Part shown: positions 36,640 to 51,600 of the stretch, piece by piece
Numbering within the stretch: position 1 is the stretch's first letter
Layout of the letters: the number at the start of each line of letters is the position of its first letter
Source: Blepharisma japonicum
Lineage: Eukaryota; Ciliophora; Heterotrichea; Heterotrichida; Blepharismidae
Assembly (NCBI GenBank): GCA_949751835.1
Contig: CATKHK010000055.1
Span: forward strand, 248,001 to 312,000
DNA length: 64,000 nucleotides
Direction of reading: 5' to 3'
Notes under the pieces: model-generated
Databases searched by the model: none
Seen by the model: only the letters and a program-made list of their open reading frames with translations
Told to the model about the DNA's origin: nothing
Position numbers and translations under genes: made by a program

Positions 36640-39600
36640 CTAAAATGGATCTCCTTCTCTAGTTTCCAGTCGATGCAAAGCTCTGGCATCGTGATCCATA
36701 GTAATTGAATGATCAAGTGTAATAGTACGCTCACCTTCATGTATCACATAATTCCTTCCACGGCTTTCACTGTTAATCACTTGCAATATTTTTGGCTTCA
36801 CAATCGTATATATTGTTCTAAAAAATGATGATAAACTTGCGAACATTTGTGTCACCATAATAGCAGCAACATTCACATAAATTATTTTTTCAAGCCAAAG
36901 CTCAGCATCATCACCTAAATTCATTACAAATGCTGTAGTCAAAATCATTACAATTCCAACGACAATTTCTGTAAAAATGTTGGAAAATTGATGTAAGAAA
37001 TCTGAATAAGGCCTATAAGTTAACAAATATGAGATAGTCACGACTGAAAGAACAATGTTTATTAGGCCCTGATATATTGGAATACCAGATAGAAAAACTA
37101 ATGATGACATGTAGATTAACCTTCTTATGAAAAATATTGTATAATATTGATAGCTCATCATACCTTGATTGGGTTTAAATTCATAAAATAATGAATCAAA
37201 TTTTTGGAGAAATGGCATTTTTCTTTTAATTATTTGGTACTTATTTACGTATAGAATATAAATCAAAGCAACAGGAGTCACAAATATATACATCTAAATA
37301 AAATTTACACAAAAAGTAATGCAAATAACTGCATTGATAATTTGTGTTTCATTGTTATACGAAAACTAAATAAATTTTACGATGAGTAAGCCAATGATAG
37401 CTGGTGCTCCTATGTCCAAATAGCTTTGTATCCAAAATCTTAAAAATACTGAATACTTATAATGTTTCAAAATTCCGGTGAACCTTTTCCCGAATCATTT
37501 GTTAGAGCATTGAGAAAAGAAGATAACTGCAGGATAAACGATCATTATAGCACTAAAGACAGTTAATAGGTTTCCTGCATTTTGTAAAATAAGATCTGTT
37601 TTATATCCGAATTCTTTGGCTTCTTTATAAGGGGTTTTTCCATCACTTTCTGGAGCTAAAATCTCATAGAAGTTTGGGATTACATCATAGCTATTTAAGC
37701 TGTTTAAAAATAAATATAGTGATGAGGATAATGGTATCCCTGAAAGTGTAATGAATGATAAGACTTGCAATGTGTTTAAAGTAGTCCACAAGCATGATGG
37801 ATCTGGATTAATCAAAGCCATAATCAGAGAAGTAGCAACACTTATATGAATTGCTGCAGTGGTTTGCTGGGAAATTGCTTCAACATTTGATGAGCTTGTA
37901 GCATAATTAAATTCAAATAGTTTTCCAGTTAAATTTTTTTCTTGGAGTATTGAATTATTTGCAGACAAAATTTGGTCATCTACAAAATATAAAGTAACAG
38001 TTGTATTTTGTTTTATATCAGAATCCATCAAGATAGATATATAATATTCTTTAGACCCTCTCATTTCCATAGATCATTCAATTTTTGACTTGTTTTCTAT
38101 TGCTATTTCTATGTCTTTTGAAGTTATATCTTGCATGAGAGTTTCAGAGAAATTCAAATATAAGGAATTATCATAATCTACAGATAAAGTTGCGTTGAAA
38201 AGAGAAATAATACAAATCTTTTTGGATAAGTTATATCCTGGCTTGCACACACAAGCTCCGTTTGATATGATAGCATCTTTAATGCAGCTTAAACAGCTAT
38301 TTGAACTTTCACAAGTAGTGCAGTTTGAAGGGCACTCATAGCATTTCCCATCAGATTCTCCTCTATATTGTGTGCTATTACAATAAGAGCAGGACTCAGT
38401 CAAAGGATCATATCCATATGGCGAGTTGCAAATGCATGTGCTATTAAATGTTGAATTAGTCTTACACTCTATGCAACTGCTTTGATAATCTGCACAATCA
38501 TAGCAAAGAATATCTCCACATAAAGTACAGGACGGGCCTGAATATCTACAAGAATTTGTGCAATTGTTATTACAAGCTCCGCAATTATTAAAGTTTGGCC
38601 CTTTTCAATACTCTAAAATAGGGCAATTTGGGATGCACTTTTTGGTTATCAAACAGGCCGGGCAGCTTTCAATGCACGAGCTATAAGGTAAGGCTAAGTC
38701 ATTTATCGATTTTACCGAATTATAAATAGCGATTTCATATATAAACCCTTTATAAAAGTTTTCATAATTGCTCGTGGTTGTTTGTCTGGCTCCAATTTTT
38801 ACAGAAATACTTGATGCATCATCTTCAAAGTATTGCAGAGGAAGAGATATAAGAGAGGTATCAGAAATTGTATTAATAAAGCAATTTATAGCAGAATTTC
38901 TTGTAGAGTCAGTTGTTAAAATAAATGTTATATGCTGCCAAAATAATTGTGTAATTGGATTTTCACATTTGTGAGTGATTTGTATACCCCGCATTAGTAA
39001 GATTAAGGTGGGATAGCCATCAGCTATTTTTAATTCAAACAATGAACTTCCTACTGAAAGGTGGCTTGATTTATAGAATACTGTTCCAGTAGAGCTTTCA
39101 GTGTTTATTCAAGTCGAAAATGTGAAAACCGTCCCTAAAACCAAGGTTGGGGAAATATAGCTTTTATATTTTGGTAGATGCATAATTGATGAGTTTCCAT
39201 TAAAATAAAATCCTCTCAAGTACGCTGGAAGAGGATCATAGTAATCATAATTGGGATAAAATTTGGTTGAATTCCCTGTCAAGGCTGGGATATTACTGAT
39301 ACTGTCATAAATAACTCCAGTCAGCTTGTCAAATTTCATATCATAAACAAATTCATTCACAAGTTTGCAAATATTTCCGCTCTGAACATATCCCAAAGGA
39401 CAAAATTTCAGACAAACATAGCCTATCATGAAAAACTCAGAGCTGCATTCACTGCATCCAAATGCGCTTGGCTCAATACAATAATTGCATGCCGCACTAC
39501 ATGTCGTGCATTCTAAAGAAACTTCATCTCAAAAATATCCGCTATCACACACACAAACCCCTGTATCTAAATGAGCATTAGTGATGCACTGGATGCACGT

Positions 39601-42600
39601 TGACGCGTAATCATCACATTTATAGCATAAAGGGTCTTGGCAGAGATTGCAATTCGATAAAGAATCTTTACATCCTACAGATGAGCAGGAAATATCACAT
39701 GAAATGCAAGAGGAGCCATCCCAGTATTGAGAAATAGAGCAGGTAGGATAACAGATATTGGAAAGAGGACAAATAGAGCAACTAGAGCAGGAGGTGGAGA
39801 ATAATGATTGAGGGGAGATTAAGAAGTTGTAAAGAAATAGCTCGTAGAGAAAGCCGGTGTAAAAGGAACCGAATGAAGTTGAGGAAGTACGGCTAGATGA
39901 AATGGTTATGTAATAGGAAGAGGTGCAATCTTGAAATCAAGAGCTTGCAGGAAGAGATCGAATATCTACAGAAAGAGAATTAATAATAAACGAAAATTTG
40001 TGAGTTTGCGATGAATCAATTTTATATGTTGCTGCTATAAAGTTTCAGGAATTAGCGGAAACTGAATTCAAACTTGTAGTTGAAACTGTGCTCCCATCTG
40101 TTAAGAGTAACGATAATGTAGGATTATATGAAGAAATTCCAAAAGAATAGATGGATGTTAAAGTTGCATCATTTTTTTGCTTAGTAAACAAAGTTCCTGT
40201 TCCCCCAGTAGGATTGATTCATATAGCTATAGTGAATTCAGGAGAAATAACTAAACTTGGTATTGAAGACACATAGCTATCAGGTACTTTCATATAAGAA
40301 CTGCCTTGAAAATAGTAGCCTCTGTATTTTGCTGCATATGGATCTTTGGTCGTATAAGCTGGATAAAAATTGCTATCATCTCCAGTCATAAATGGCATTC
40401 CTAACTGCGAGTCAATAACAATATCTTTTATTTGGTTTAATTTCAAATCGATGACAAACCCATTTAGCCCAGTAGTATCAAGAGCACAATTCCCAGCATT
40501 TTGAAGGTATCCTGATGGGCAATTCTGTATACAAATATTACTTAAGGAAAAATAACCAGAAGTACACGAAGTACAATCAATGAATCTTAATCCATTACAT
40601 CCAGAACACACAGAATAGCATATTTCGCAGGTCTCCGTTGATTGTGATCATACAGCATTAGAATTACAAGAGCAGCTTCCGCTACTTAAGCTTGCATTAG
40701 GAATGCAAGAGCTGCAAGGGCCATCAAATTTGCTACAAGCTAAGCATTCTTTTTGCTTGCAGAGTCTACAAGTTAAGAGACTTCTACACCCATAAGAGCT
40801 ACAACTTGAAGAGCATGAAGTGCATCCTGATGAATAAAATTGATTAAAAATACAAGAATCAGGGCATAGCAACTCTGAAGGGCAGTTTGAACATCCTGAT
40901 TGGCAGCTAGCTGAAAACCATTCACTTAAAGCATAATTGTTGTCATTGTATATAATAAGACTCCATAAAAATCCTCTAAAACTATTCGAAGATCCAGTGT
41001 TTCCAATTGCAATTGATCCAGAACTGATAAACGGTGATGAGTTTGAAGAAGGCTGAGTAAAGACTTGTGACCCATCTTTATAAAAAGTTATTGATGTTTT
41101 ATAGGCTGAAATAGTCCCAGTAAAAGCTATATTATGCCAACTGCTGAATAAATTTGAAGTTGAGGTGTACAAAGCTGAAGAAGAATCCTCTAAAAGAAGA
41201 GAAATAGTAGCATGACCGCTTGAATCAAACGAAATTGATAAAAGTTGGATTGCACCATTGAGTTGAGTTAAAAAATTACCTTGCCCAGTAGGCTTTACCC
41301 AAACAGTTATTGTGAACCATGAAGAAATGATATAAGAGTTTGTTGAGGTCATCATTGAACCAGTTTTGAAATAATATCCTCTGTAAATTGTGGGTATTGG
41401 ATCATTGCTATCCCAATTTGGATAAGTATTTGTATTGCTCGATCCTACATTGAAAGAATTGACAGTATCCAAATATATTAAATTTTCTAATTGAATTGAG
41501 ATAATAGGAGATGATGGAGGATTTGTGCATTGATTCAAAGAAGAGTCTTCAGTATATCCTGTAGGGCAATGGGCATAGCAAATTCCATTTAAAAAGAAAT
41601 AGCCAGCATTGCAAGCAGTACATTGGGTTGATAATGTTCCAGAACATCCTGAGCAATTTAGAGCGCAGCCTCAAATGCAAGATAAGCCATCAGTAGAAAC
41701 TTTATAGTTTGTATCACAGACACAAGACCCTGAATTGACAGAGGCATTTATTACACAATGAAAGCATAGCCCTAAAGTAAACCCTGTGCATTTGTCACAT
41801 AATAAATCATAACAAATATTGCAAGTAGTTCCTAGTCTGCAACCTAGCGAACATGTTGGGCATGATATGCATGAAGAGCCTGAATAATAGTGACTTAGAT
41901 CGCAAGGCCACAGACAATTTGATCCTAATCCTGCCCCACACAAATCCGTTATTTGAGAAGAAAAATCGGTAATAGGAGTATTTCATAAGGAAAAGTGATA
42001 AATAAATCCATTAAATGAAGAAGTATTGCTTTTTCCAATGAGAAGAGTTTTGCCTACTATATCTCTAAATATGAAATTATTAGATACTATTGGGGTTTGT
42101 GGAGATATATTGCGATAGACTGTAATTGTAGTTGCCCCTAAGGAATATTTCACGGTCAAAGAGATATAATTTCAGTTTGTAATCGTTAAAGAGGCACTTG
42201 AAAGTGTAGTAGTCGATTGCAAAGGGCTTTCTAAAGTTAAAGTAAAAACTCCCAATTCATTCATATACAAAAAATCTTGTTTCTCAAACACATTACCTGC
42301 ACCTATTACAAACACTCATAAACCAATCGAAAAGCTATGTGATAGGTAAATCGGAGCATTGGACTCTAAATATGAACCACTAGAAAAGTATAACCCTCTA
42401 TAATATGCTGGAATAGGATCATAAGTTTCGGGGTTATTATAAAAATAATAAGAACTTGAGCTTAAAGCTGTAGTAAAAGTCCCATATGACCCTTGAAATG
42501 CTGTATCAAAATTCTCATCTATTACGACTGAAGTTGAACTTATACACCCAGGCATAGTAAACCCTGTAGGGCAATCATTTACACAAGCATTTCCAACTTT

Positions 42601-45600
42601 GAATTTCCCTGCTATGCATGCACTGCATTCAAAATAGTAATTTCCAATGCAAGTCTGGCAATAATTATCGCAAATCTCACAGCTCTCAGATGCTTGTATT
42701 CATATTGCATTATTATTGCAGCTACACACTCCAGAATTGAGCTGGGCATTTGTTATACACGAAAAGCAATTTCCATCAAAATGATCACACGTAAGGCATT
42801 CTTTATATTTGCAAAGCCTACAAGTTAATGAGCTCCTACACCCATAAGACCCGCAGCTTGCTGAGCAAGAAACGCAACTTGATGAATAAAATTTATTAAA
42901 ACCACAGCTATCAGGGCATAGTAGTTCTGATGGGCAACTTGAGCATCCTGAACTGCATCCTGTGGTTATTCATTCGGCTAATCCATGATTATTGTCATTA
43001 TAAACATATAAGCTCCATAAAAACCCAGTAAATCCATTACTGCCATCTGAGCTACCTATTAGAATTGATCCTGAACTTGCAAATGGAGATGAACTTGGAG
43101 AATCTAAATAATTAACTAAAGTTCCATCCAAATAAAAGCTTATCCTTGTTTTTGTGTTAACAATATCCCCAGTAAATGCAATATTATGCCAACTGTTAAA
43201 TAATATCGTTGTTGATGTATATAAGATTGTTGAAGCATCTTGTAAAGTCAATATAATTGATACCACGCCAAGAGTGGTAAATGAAAATTTAAGCATAGTA
43301 GGTAATTGCCATAGCAAATATCCCCCAGAAACAGGCTTAACTCATAAGGTTATCGAATATAAAGGACTTATTATATAAGTATTTGTAGAAGCAGCAGAGG
43401 AGGCACCTGTGAAATAATAACCCCTATTAATTGAAGGAATTGGATCATTAGCATCATATGTAGGGTATGTGTTTGTGCTTGAAGAGCCTATTGAAAAGGT
43501 ATTAACGGTATTCAATAGTATCAAATTTTGGAATTGTAAAGAAATTATTGGAGAAGTTGGAGGAGAAGTGCACTGATTTAACCCAGAATCCTGTGTATAT
43601 CCAGTTGGGCATGCAAGTAAGCACATATTGTCATATAAATACCATCCTGAAAAGCATGATGTGCATTGAGTATAAAGAGTCCCTGAGCAGCTAGCACATC
43701 CAGAGTAGCATCCTCATATGCAAGAAAATCCATCAGCTGAAGGGATATAATTTGCATTGCATGCACAAATTCCACCTGTAAGAACGCTAGCATCATTTAC
43801 ACAAGTTAAGCATTGGCCTGAATTAAAAAAGCTGCAAGTTGCACATAATGAATCATAACAAACATTGCATGAATTTAATCTTCTGCAGCCAAGTGGGCAA
43901 GTACTGCAAGAGTTGCATGCTGACCCAGTAAAATATTGGCTTATATCGCAATTTCACAAGCAGCTTGAGCCTAATCCAGTTCCACATAAGTTATTCACTT
44001 CAACAGAAAAATCAATTATTACGGAATTTCATACAGTAACCCAATACAAAAATCCTGAAAATGAAGTACTTAAAGAACTTTTTCCAAGAAAAAGGGCAGA
44101 TGAAAGAGTATCTCTAAACATCTTGCTTGTAGAAGATATTGGCGTACCTAGATTATTATTGATGTAATTAGTAATTTTTGAGTCACCATTCAGGTATTTT
44201 ACTGAAATTGATATATATCCTCATCCTGTAAATGTCAGAGCTGATGCTGTTACAGTGCTAGTAACTTGCAAAGGGTTCTGCAAATTAATTTTTATTTGGC
44301 CATTACTACTTATTGTAAACCTATTTTGTTTCTCTAGAATATCTCCAGCACTTTCTACAAGAACCCATATGCCGAGAGAAAAGCTTGAAGATAAATATTG
44401 AGACACAGAGCTTTCTAGGAATTTTCCGCTTGAAAAATAAAGACCTCTAGAAACAGCTGGGATTGGATCGTCAGTTTCAGGACTATGTGAGAAATAATAA
44501 GTGCTTGGATTTGCTCCTACATTGAAAATCCCATAATTTCCTTGAAAATTATTATATAAGGAAACACCAACTATTGGAGATGATGAACTGGTACAGCCAG
44601 AACTGCTAAATCCAGTTGGGCATTGATGCAAACATACAGTACCTACAAGAACTTCTGTAGCAATACAAGTAGTGCATTCAAAATAATAGCTTCCAGCGCA
44701 GCTGCTACAAAGATTATCGCAGATTTCACAGGTTGAAGATAATTGAACCCATATAGAATTAGAGTTACAAGCACAATTTCCACTATTCAATGAAGCATTT
44801 GTAATACATGAACTGCAATCTCCAGTAAAATCAACACAGGATAAACATTCTTTTTGCTTACACAGCCTACAGGTTTGTGTTGATCTGCAGCCATAAGGAC
44901 TGCAGCTTGCTGAGCAAACAGTACAGCTTGAAGAATAAAAATATCCAAAATCACAAATATCAGGGCATAATTTTTCTGAAGGACAGTTTGTGCATCCTGT
45001 AGGACATCCAGATGTCATTCACTCACTTAGAGAGTGTATATTATCATTATATATTTTTAAGCTTCAAATAAAGCCAGCAAACGAATTACTAAGACTTTGC
45101 TTTCCTACAATAATTTGTCCAGCACTGATAAACGGCTGCTTATTGCTACTTGACAAATTTGATTTAGCAACTCCATCCAAGACATAATAAGCAACTGTAT
45201 ACCCATTCACAATGTCTCCATAAAACGCGATATTGTGCCAAGAGAAGAACAAATTATTTGTTCCATTTATCTGCACTGTTGAAGAATCTTCCAATTGTAT
45301 GATAAAATTTATATGCCCGTTTGAGTCAATTGAAATGCCCATCATTAAAACAGTTCCATTTAACTGCGAAACTATGGCTCCTTGATTCATTGGCTTTGCC
45401 CAGATATTTATCGTATGTCAAGGACTTATAAGGAGGTTTGTGGTTGAGGTCATGTATTTTCCAGAAGAAAAATAATAGCCTCGACTTATTGAAGGAACTG
45501 GATCTGCAGTATCAAAGGAAGGATAAGGGCTGGAGGCTGAGCCAACTGTAAAAACATCAACTGAATCGAGATGAATTAAATTTTGCAAAGCTAATGTAAC

Positions 45601-48600
45601 TATAGAAGATGATGGAGGATTTGTGCATTGGTTTAAAGTAGTATCTTGTGTATAGCCTGTTGGGCATGAGGAAAAGCATTGATTGTTGAGTAGATAATAA
45701 TTTGTATTGCAAGATGTGCATTGATTGTATACTAAATTCCCCGTGCAGGTTGCGCATCCAGTTGTGCAAGCCCAACTACATGAAAGCCCATTAGCCGAAA
45801 CCCAATAATTTGCATTACAAGCACAGGCCCCAGCTGCAGGAGTGGCATTCAAAACGCATGCCGTACACTCTCCTGGTCCAAATCCGCTGCAAGTGGTGCA
45901 TAATGAGTCATAGCAAATATAACAACTCTGGCTTCTTCTGCATCCTGAGCTGCATGAACTACAACTAGTGCAAGAAGATCCTGTATAATAATTATTTATA
46001 TCACAAGCCCACAAACAGCTTTTGCCTAGCCCTGATCCACATAAATTATTTACTTGTGAAGAAAAAGCAGTAATTGGGACATTTCATAGCGTAAACCAAT
46101 AAATAAAGCCTTTAAAATTAGAAGATGTACTTTTTCCAATATATAATATTTTCGACATTTGATCTCTGAAAATCATGCTGTTAGAAGTAACAGATGTTTT
46201 TGCTACATTATTAGAGTAAACAGTAATAGAAGTAATTGTGCTTGAAGACACAACTGTAAATGAAATATAATTTCACCCGGAAAGAGATGAAATCGCGGGT
46301 GAGCTTGATGAAGTTGCAACTTCATTTGGATTTTCTAGTAAAACTGTTAATAATCCGTTAGATGCTAATTTTAAATAAGTCTGTTTATATATGATATCAC
46401 CATTTGTAATTGAATATACCCAAACTCCCATTGAAAAACTATGTGAAAGATAAACCTCTACGCTTGAATATAGAAATTGGCCAGGAGAGAAATAAAGCCC
46501 TCTGCTATAAGCTGGAGTAGGATCAACTGATTCAGGAGAATTTCAAAACTGATAAGAGGATGCACTCGTCCCTGTTATAAAATTCCCATAGCTTCCGACA
46601 AAGTCCCCATAAAAAGTTTGGTCAATTACTGCAGTTGATATCAATCCACAGCCAGAAGAAGTAAATCCATATGGACACTCTCTTATGCATAAATTTCCTA
46701 TTAAAACATTTCCAGTGCCACAAACACTGCACTCAAACAATGCAGTTGATGCACAAGTTTGGCATAAATCATCGCAGCTAATACAGCTTTGCGTTGGTAT
46801 ATCAAAAACAGCATTTATGTTGCAATAGCAAGACCCCGTGTCAAGATATGCGTTAGGTATGCAAGTAAAGCAATCTCCAGTGAATTCATCACATGATAAG
46901 CAAGTGCTTTGCTTGCATAGCCTACAAGTTAGCCCATTTATACAACCATAGTTGCAGCTTGATAAGCAGTTACCACAAGTTGTTCCAGGATATGTGTCTA
47001 TTAAGCACTCACTAAGGCATACAAGAGTGCTAGGACATTTAGAACAAGACCCGCTGCATCCCGTGCTTACATAATCCAGCCCGTAACTAGTTGCATTTGT
47101 ATATATGTTGATTCTATCAATAAACCCTTGGAATCCATTACTCATAGTATAATCACTTCCTATATAAAGTAGCCCTGAAGTTGAATCTCCAAAATAAGAA
47201 AGCGCAGCCACTGTTTTAGTTTGGTCGACAGCCCCATTAACATATACATTAAAAGTTGTCGCCCCGTAAACACTCAGATCTGATATCTGTGAAGTATCGG
47301 AAAACAAGCTAGCTGTTGTTGAAAAGAAATATCAAGAGTTAAATAAACTTGTATCTGTGGTTATATTTATTGTAGATGCAGTTCAAAATGTTGCCATTGT
47401 GCAATTTAAGGTTGCTTGGCCTTGACTATTTATTCTTATCTGCAGTATTGGGCTAGTAGTGTATTTCATAAGGACAGTTCCATTTTGAAGAGCTTTAAGC
47501 CACATAGAAATAGTAAAAGTTGGCCCAAACATGTAAGATGTAGATACAATATCTGAACCAGAAAAATAATAACCTCGATTTATTGCTGGGGAAGGATCAT
47601 TAGTGTCGTAATTAGGGTATGTATTTGTGTTGTCAGAGCCTATATCGAGAAAACCTATTGTATCAAGCTTAAGTAGGCCATAAAAATCTAGAAAATATGC
47701 AGTTGAGCTGGAGAGATCGCAGTTGTTTGTTGAAGGATTCATAGTATATCCATCAGGACATTGAGTTACACACATGCCGTTGTTTAAGTAATAGCCTGAG
47801 AAGCATATGGTACAAGAGTTATAAAGCCAGCTCAAGCAATGTTGACAGCCTGTTTGACATGCTTGACAAATATAATTGTGCATAGTGAAATATCCATCAT
47901 TGCATACGCAAGCTTGAGAACCACCTCCTGTAGCATTAATTACGCAAGTTGTGCATGATCCTGGGCTGAAATTGGTGCATGTAGCGCATAATGGATCATC
48001 ACATTGATTGCAAAGAATGTTTCTGAGACAGCCTGTTAGCGAGCTGTCACAAGCAGCACAGCTTGAAGCATCATTATATAAAGTAGAAGTATAGTGATAT
48101 AAGCATGTGCTTTTAAGTCCAGTTCCACAAATATTATCATTAATTCATGAAGAGAAATCAGTGACCAAGACATTTCACAGTTGGAATGAGTAAATGTATC
48201 CTGTAAAGCAGTTATAATAAGCATTGATTCTTAAGTAACTTATAATTTTTGGCCTAAATAAATAATTATAATTCGTTTGAGTTGTGACAGAATTTCCATT
48301 CGCATAGATATTGATATTGGTGCTACCATATCCATAGCTTATTGTAAATGATAAATAATTTCATGAATTGCTAGGTATTGCCGCACTTCCTAGTGAAAAT
48401 TTATATTTTGTTCTCCACTTATCATTTAATTGATAGAGCAAAGATCCGTCAGTAGAAAACACAAAATCATAGTTATAAAATGATGAAGAATAAGATACCA
48501 TATTTCCATCTGTCAAAGTATTCACTCAAATACCAACTGAAATGTCATGATTAAGCCAAACATTATTCGTTTGCAGATATATTGCTTCATTAATGAATAA

Positions 48601-51600
48601 TCCTCTTTGATCAGGCGTAATCACATCATTATTATCAAGGGTTTGGAAAAAGCTGTAGCGATTCGAGTCCATTTTGGTTTTGAATACTCCATAAGTTCAC
48701 TGAAGACTGCTATTAAAAAATTCATCGATAACTGGAGTTGATACTGGGGAACAGCCAGAGCCAAAGCCATATGGGCAAGCATATAAGCAGTTCAATCCTA
48801 TGGGAGTAAATTGTAGGTAGCATTCTGAACACTCAAAATATGTAGTGCCTAAGCATGTTTTACAAGCTGAATCGCATAGATCACATTTAAGAGTAGCTGG
48901 ATACCAAAAATATTGATCATTTCAAAAGCAGCCACCATTTCCATCAGGAGATGCATTGGGAACGCATGTAGTGCATGGACCTGAAAATGATAAACAGCTA
49001 TAACATGGAGGCATTTGGCAAAGTCCACATGAGACGCTATTCTACATCCATTTGTGCAAGAAGCAAGACAGCTCGTGCATGCTGATGTTGAAGAGTCTAG
49101 ATATGATAAAAATGAGCACATTGGTAATGCTAACCCACTTGGACATGGAGAGCCTCCACAGCTAGCTGAATTTCAATCAGCGCCATATTTTGTTTCGTCA
49201 TTATAAGCTGAAAGGCTTCACAAGTAGCCTATGAATCCTCCAGATGATTTGCCAATATACATATCCCCTAAGTCATACAAGTATGCTAAATTTGTTGACG
49301 TAGATGAAGCTACAAGAGCATTATTAATATACATATTCAATTTCGTGTTACCAGAAGAAACCAATCCAACTATTGATAGATAATTTCAACTATTTATCAC
49401 AGAAGAAGTTTTTGATAAATTCAATGTAGAAGCGTCAGATAAAGTTAATGAAACTGTTGGGTAGCCTGTTCCTGATATAATCGAGATTGAAATATAAGTT
49501 ATAGTTGAAGATTTCTGAAATAGAATACCTCCAGATGTAGGATATATCCAAAAATTCAAAGAAAAATAAGGTGATATGTAATTTCCTGAGCTTATTAAAT
49601 ATCTTGAAGATCTAAAGTAGTATCCCCTATCGTAAGATGGTGTAGGATCATTGCTATCGTAGCTTGGATATGCATTATCATTTTTTGAGCCAACCTGAAA
49701 AGAAGAGATCATGTCTAGAATAATAATTTCATAGAAAGTGCTAGATATTACCAAATTTGTAATTTGGGTGCACTTATTTAACGTGCTATCTTGAGAATAT
49801 TGTGATGGACAACTAGCCATGCAAATTCCTCTAAGTAAATAAGTCCCCGATGGGCAGGTAGTGCATGAATAATAACCTGGGCCAGAGCATGCAGTACAAG
49901 AAGTGTAGCATTGGTTGCATATAGATAGTCCAGCTGGTTTATAATACCCAGTATTGCATACGCATGGATTTCCTGCTGCATTAGATATGCATTGAATACA
50001 GCTTCCGCTATTAAAAGAACTACAAATTTGGCATAAATTATCATCACAAATATTGCAATTTCCATTTAAAATGCATCCAAGCGAGCATGTTCCGTCACAT
50101 GCAATGCAATCTGATCCCCAAAACAAAAATCCGCAATTTCACAAACAGTTAATCCCATTCCCAGTTCCACATCCTCCACCTCCCATTTCTACAGAAAAAT
50201 CATTGATAACTCCTCCCCAGAGTTTAAAATAGCTTGCAAATCCATTATAATTATCTGAAACACTCTTTCCTATAAATAATTGATTATTGCTAGCAGGTCT
50301 AAATACATAGTTGCTTATGAAATTCGGTGTGCTAGGAGAGTTATTGGAATACACAATAAGTGTTGTTTGTTTATTGGAGAAGTTGACTGAAAAAGATAGA
50401 TATGCTCAGCTAGAAGCGCTGATAGAGACTGAGTTAGATAAAATGGCTGTTGCTGTATTATCTCATGAATCTAATCGCAACGTAACTAAGCCTGACGAAG
50501 AAGCCTTGAGACTTCCATATGAATTTCCTAATATATCGCCTGATCCAGGTCTGACTCATAAGGAAATTGTAAATGTATGTGAAAGATCAATATTGCCTGC
50601 TAAATATTTCCCAGAAGAAAAATAGAGACCTCGGTTTTGAGATGGCACAGGATCTAAAGCTTCTGGGGAGCTAAAAAATTGATAACTTGAAGAGTCAGTC
50701 CCAGTGATAAAGATTCCATAGCTCCCTGCAAAAGGAGTATTAAAATCAGTGGAAATCAAAATTCCATTATTTGTGGCACAGCTTCCAAAGCCATAAGGGC
50801 AAGAATTTAAGCATACTCCATCAATCAAAAATTTCCCAGTTTTGCATGTACTGCAGCTCCAAGTTTGACTACAAGTATCACACAAAGCGTCACAGCAGCC
50901 TGGAACCAGTCCAGTGCTGCAAATTGTGCACATCGAGGTTTCGTAGCCATCGCAAGCCGTACAATCCAAGCTTTTGCATATTAAACAATTTTCATTTTTA
51001 TTTCTGATACATCATGGCCAATTTTGACAAGTATCACATGAATTGCAATTTGATCCATCCCAGTAATAAGAATTTGGACAGAGAGGAGGACTGATGGCTG
51101 GATAATATATTGTATTATCACTATTAACTTGGATCCAATAAATAAAACCTTGGAAAGAATTTGCTGGATCTCCTATAACTCAATCATAGCTACCATTAGG
51201 AAAGTTTGCCTCTCTGTCTGAAATAATAAATGATGCTTGAGCATTATTTATAATAATTTGTAAATCAATTGAATTATAAGCTGTTTGAATAAATTGGAAA
51301 GTTACGGCCTCTCAGGCATTAGTTAATCCAGGTGCTTGCTGAATCACTAAATCATTATTTCCAGAGTTGAGCCTATTTTTCAATAATAAGCTTAGTTGAT
51401 AGTTCCCAGATAAAGCTTCAATTTTAATATATTCTAAAGTTCCAATTTTTGTTTTAAAAATAACACCAGAAGAAAGAGGGAAAATTCAAATATTCATTGT
51501 AAATAGATAGCCAGGGATATAATCATTCGAATTTTTCAAACTTGAAGTAATCGCAAAGTAAAATCCTCTATCTACAGTGGGAAGAGGAGTATTTTCACTT

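Noticed and set aside
43865-44167. 100-aa plus-strand frame within gene G
   Set aside because: Lies wholly antisense to LamG/Cys-rich modules that are intact on the minus strand. The same applies to 50311-50625.
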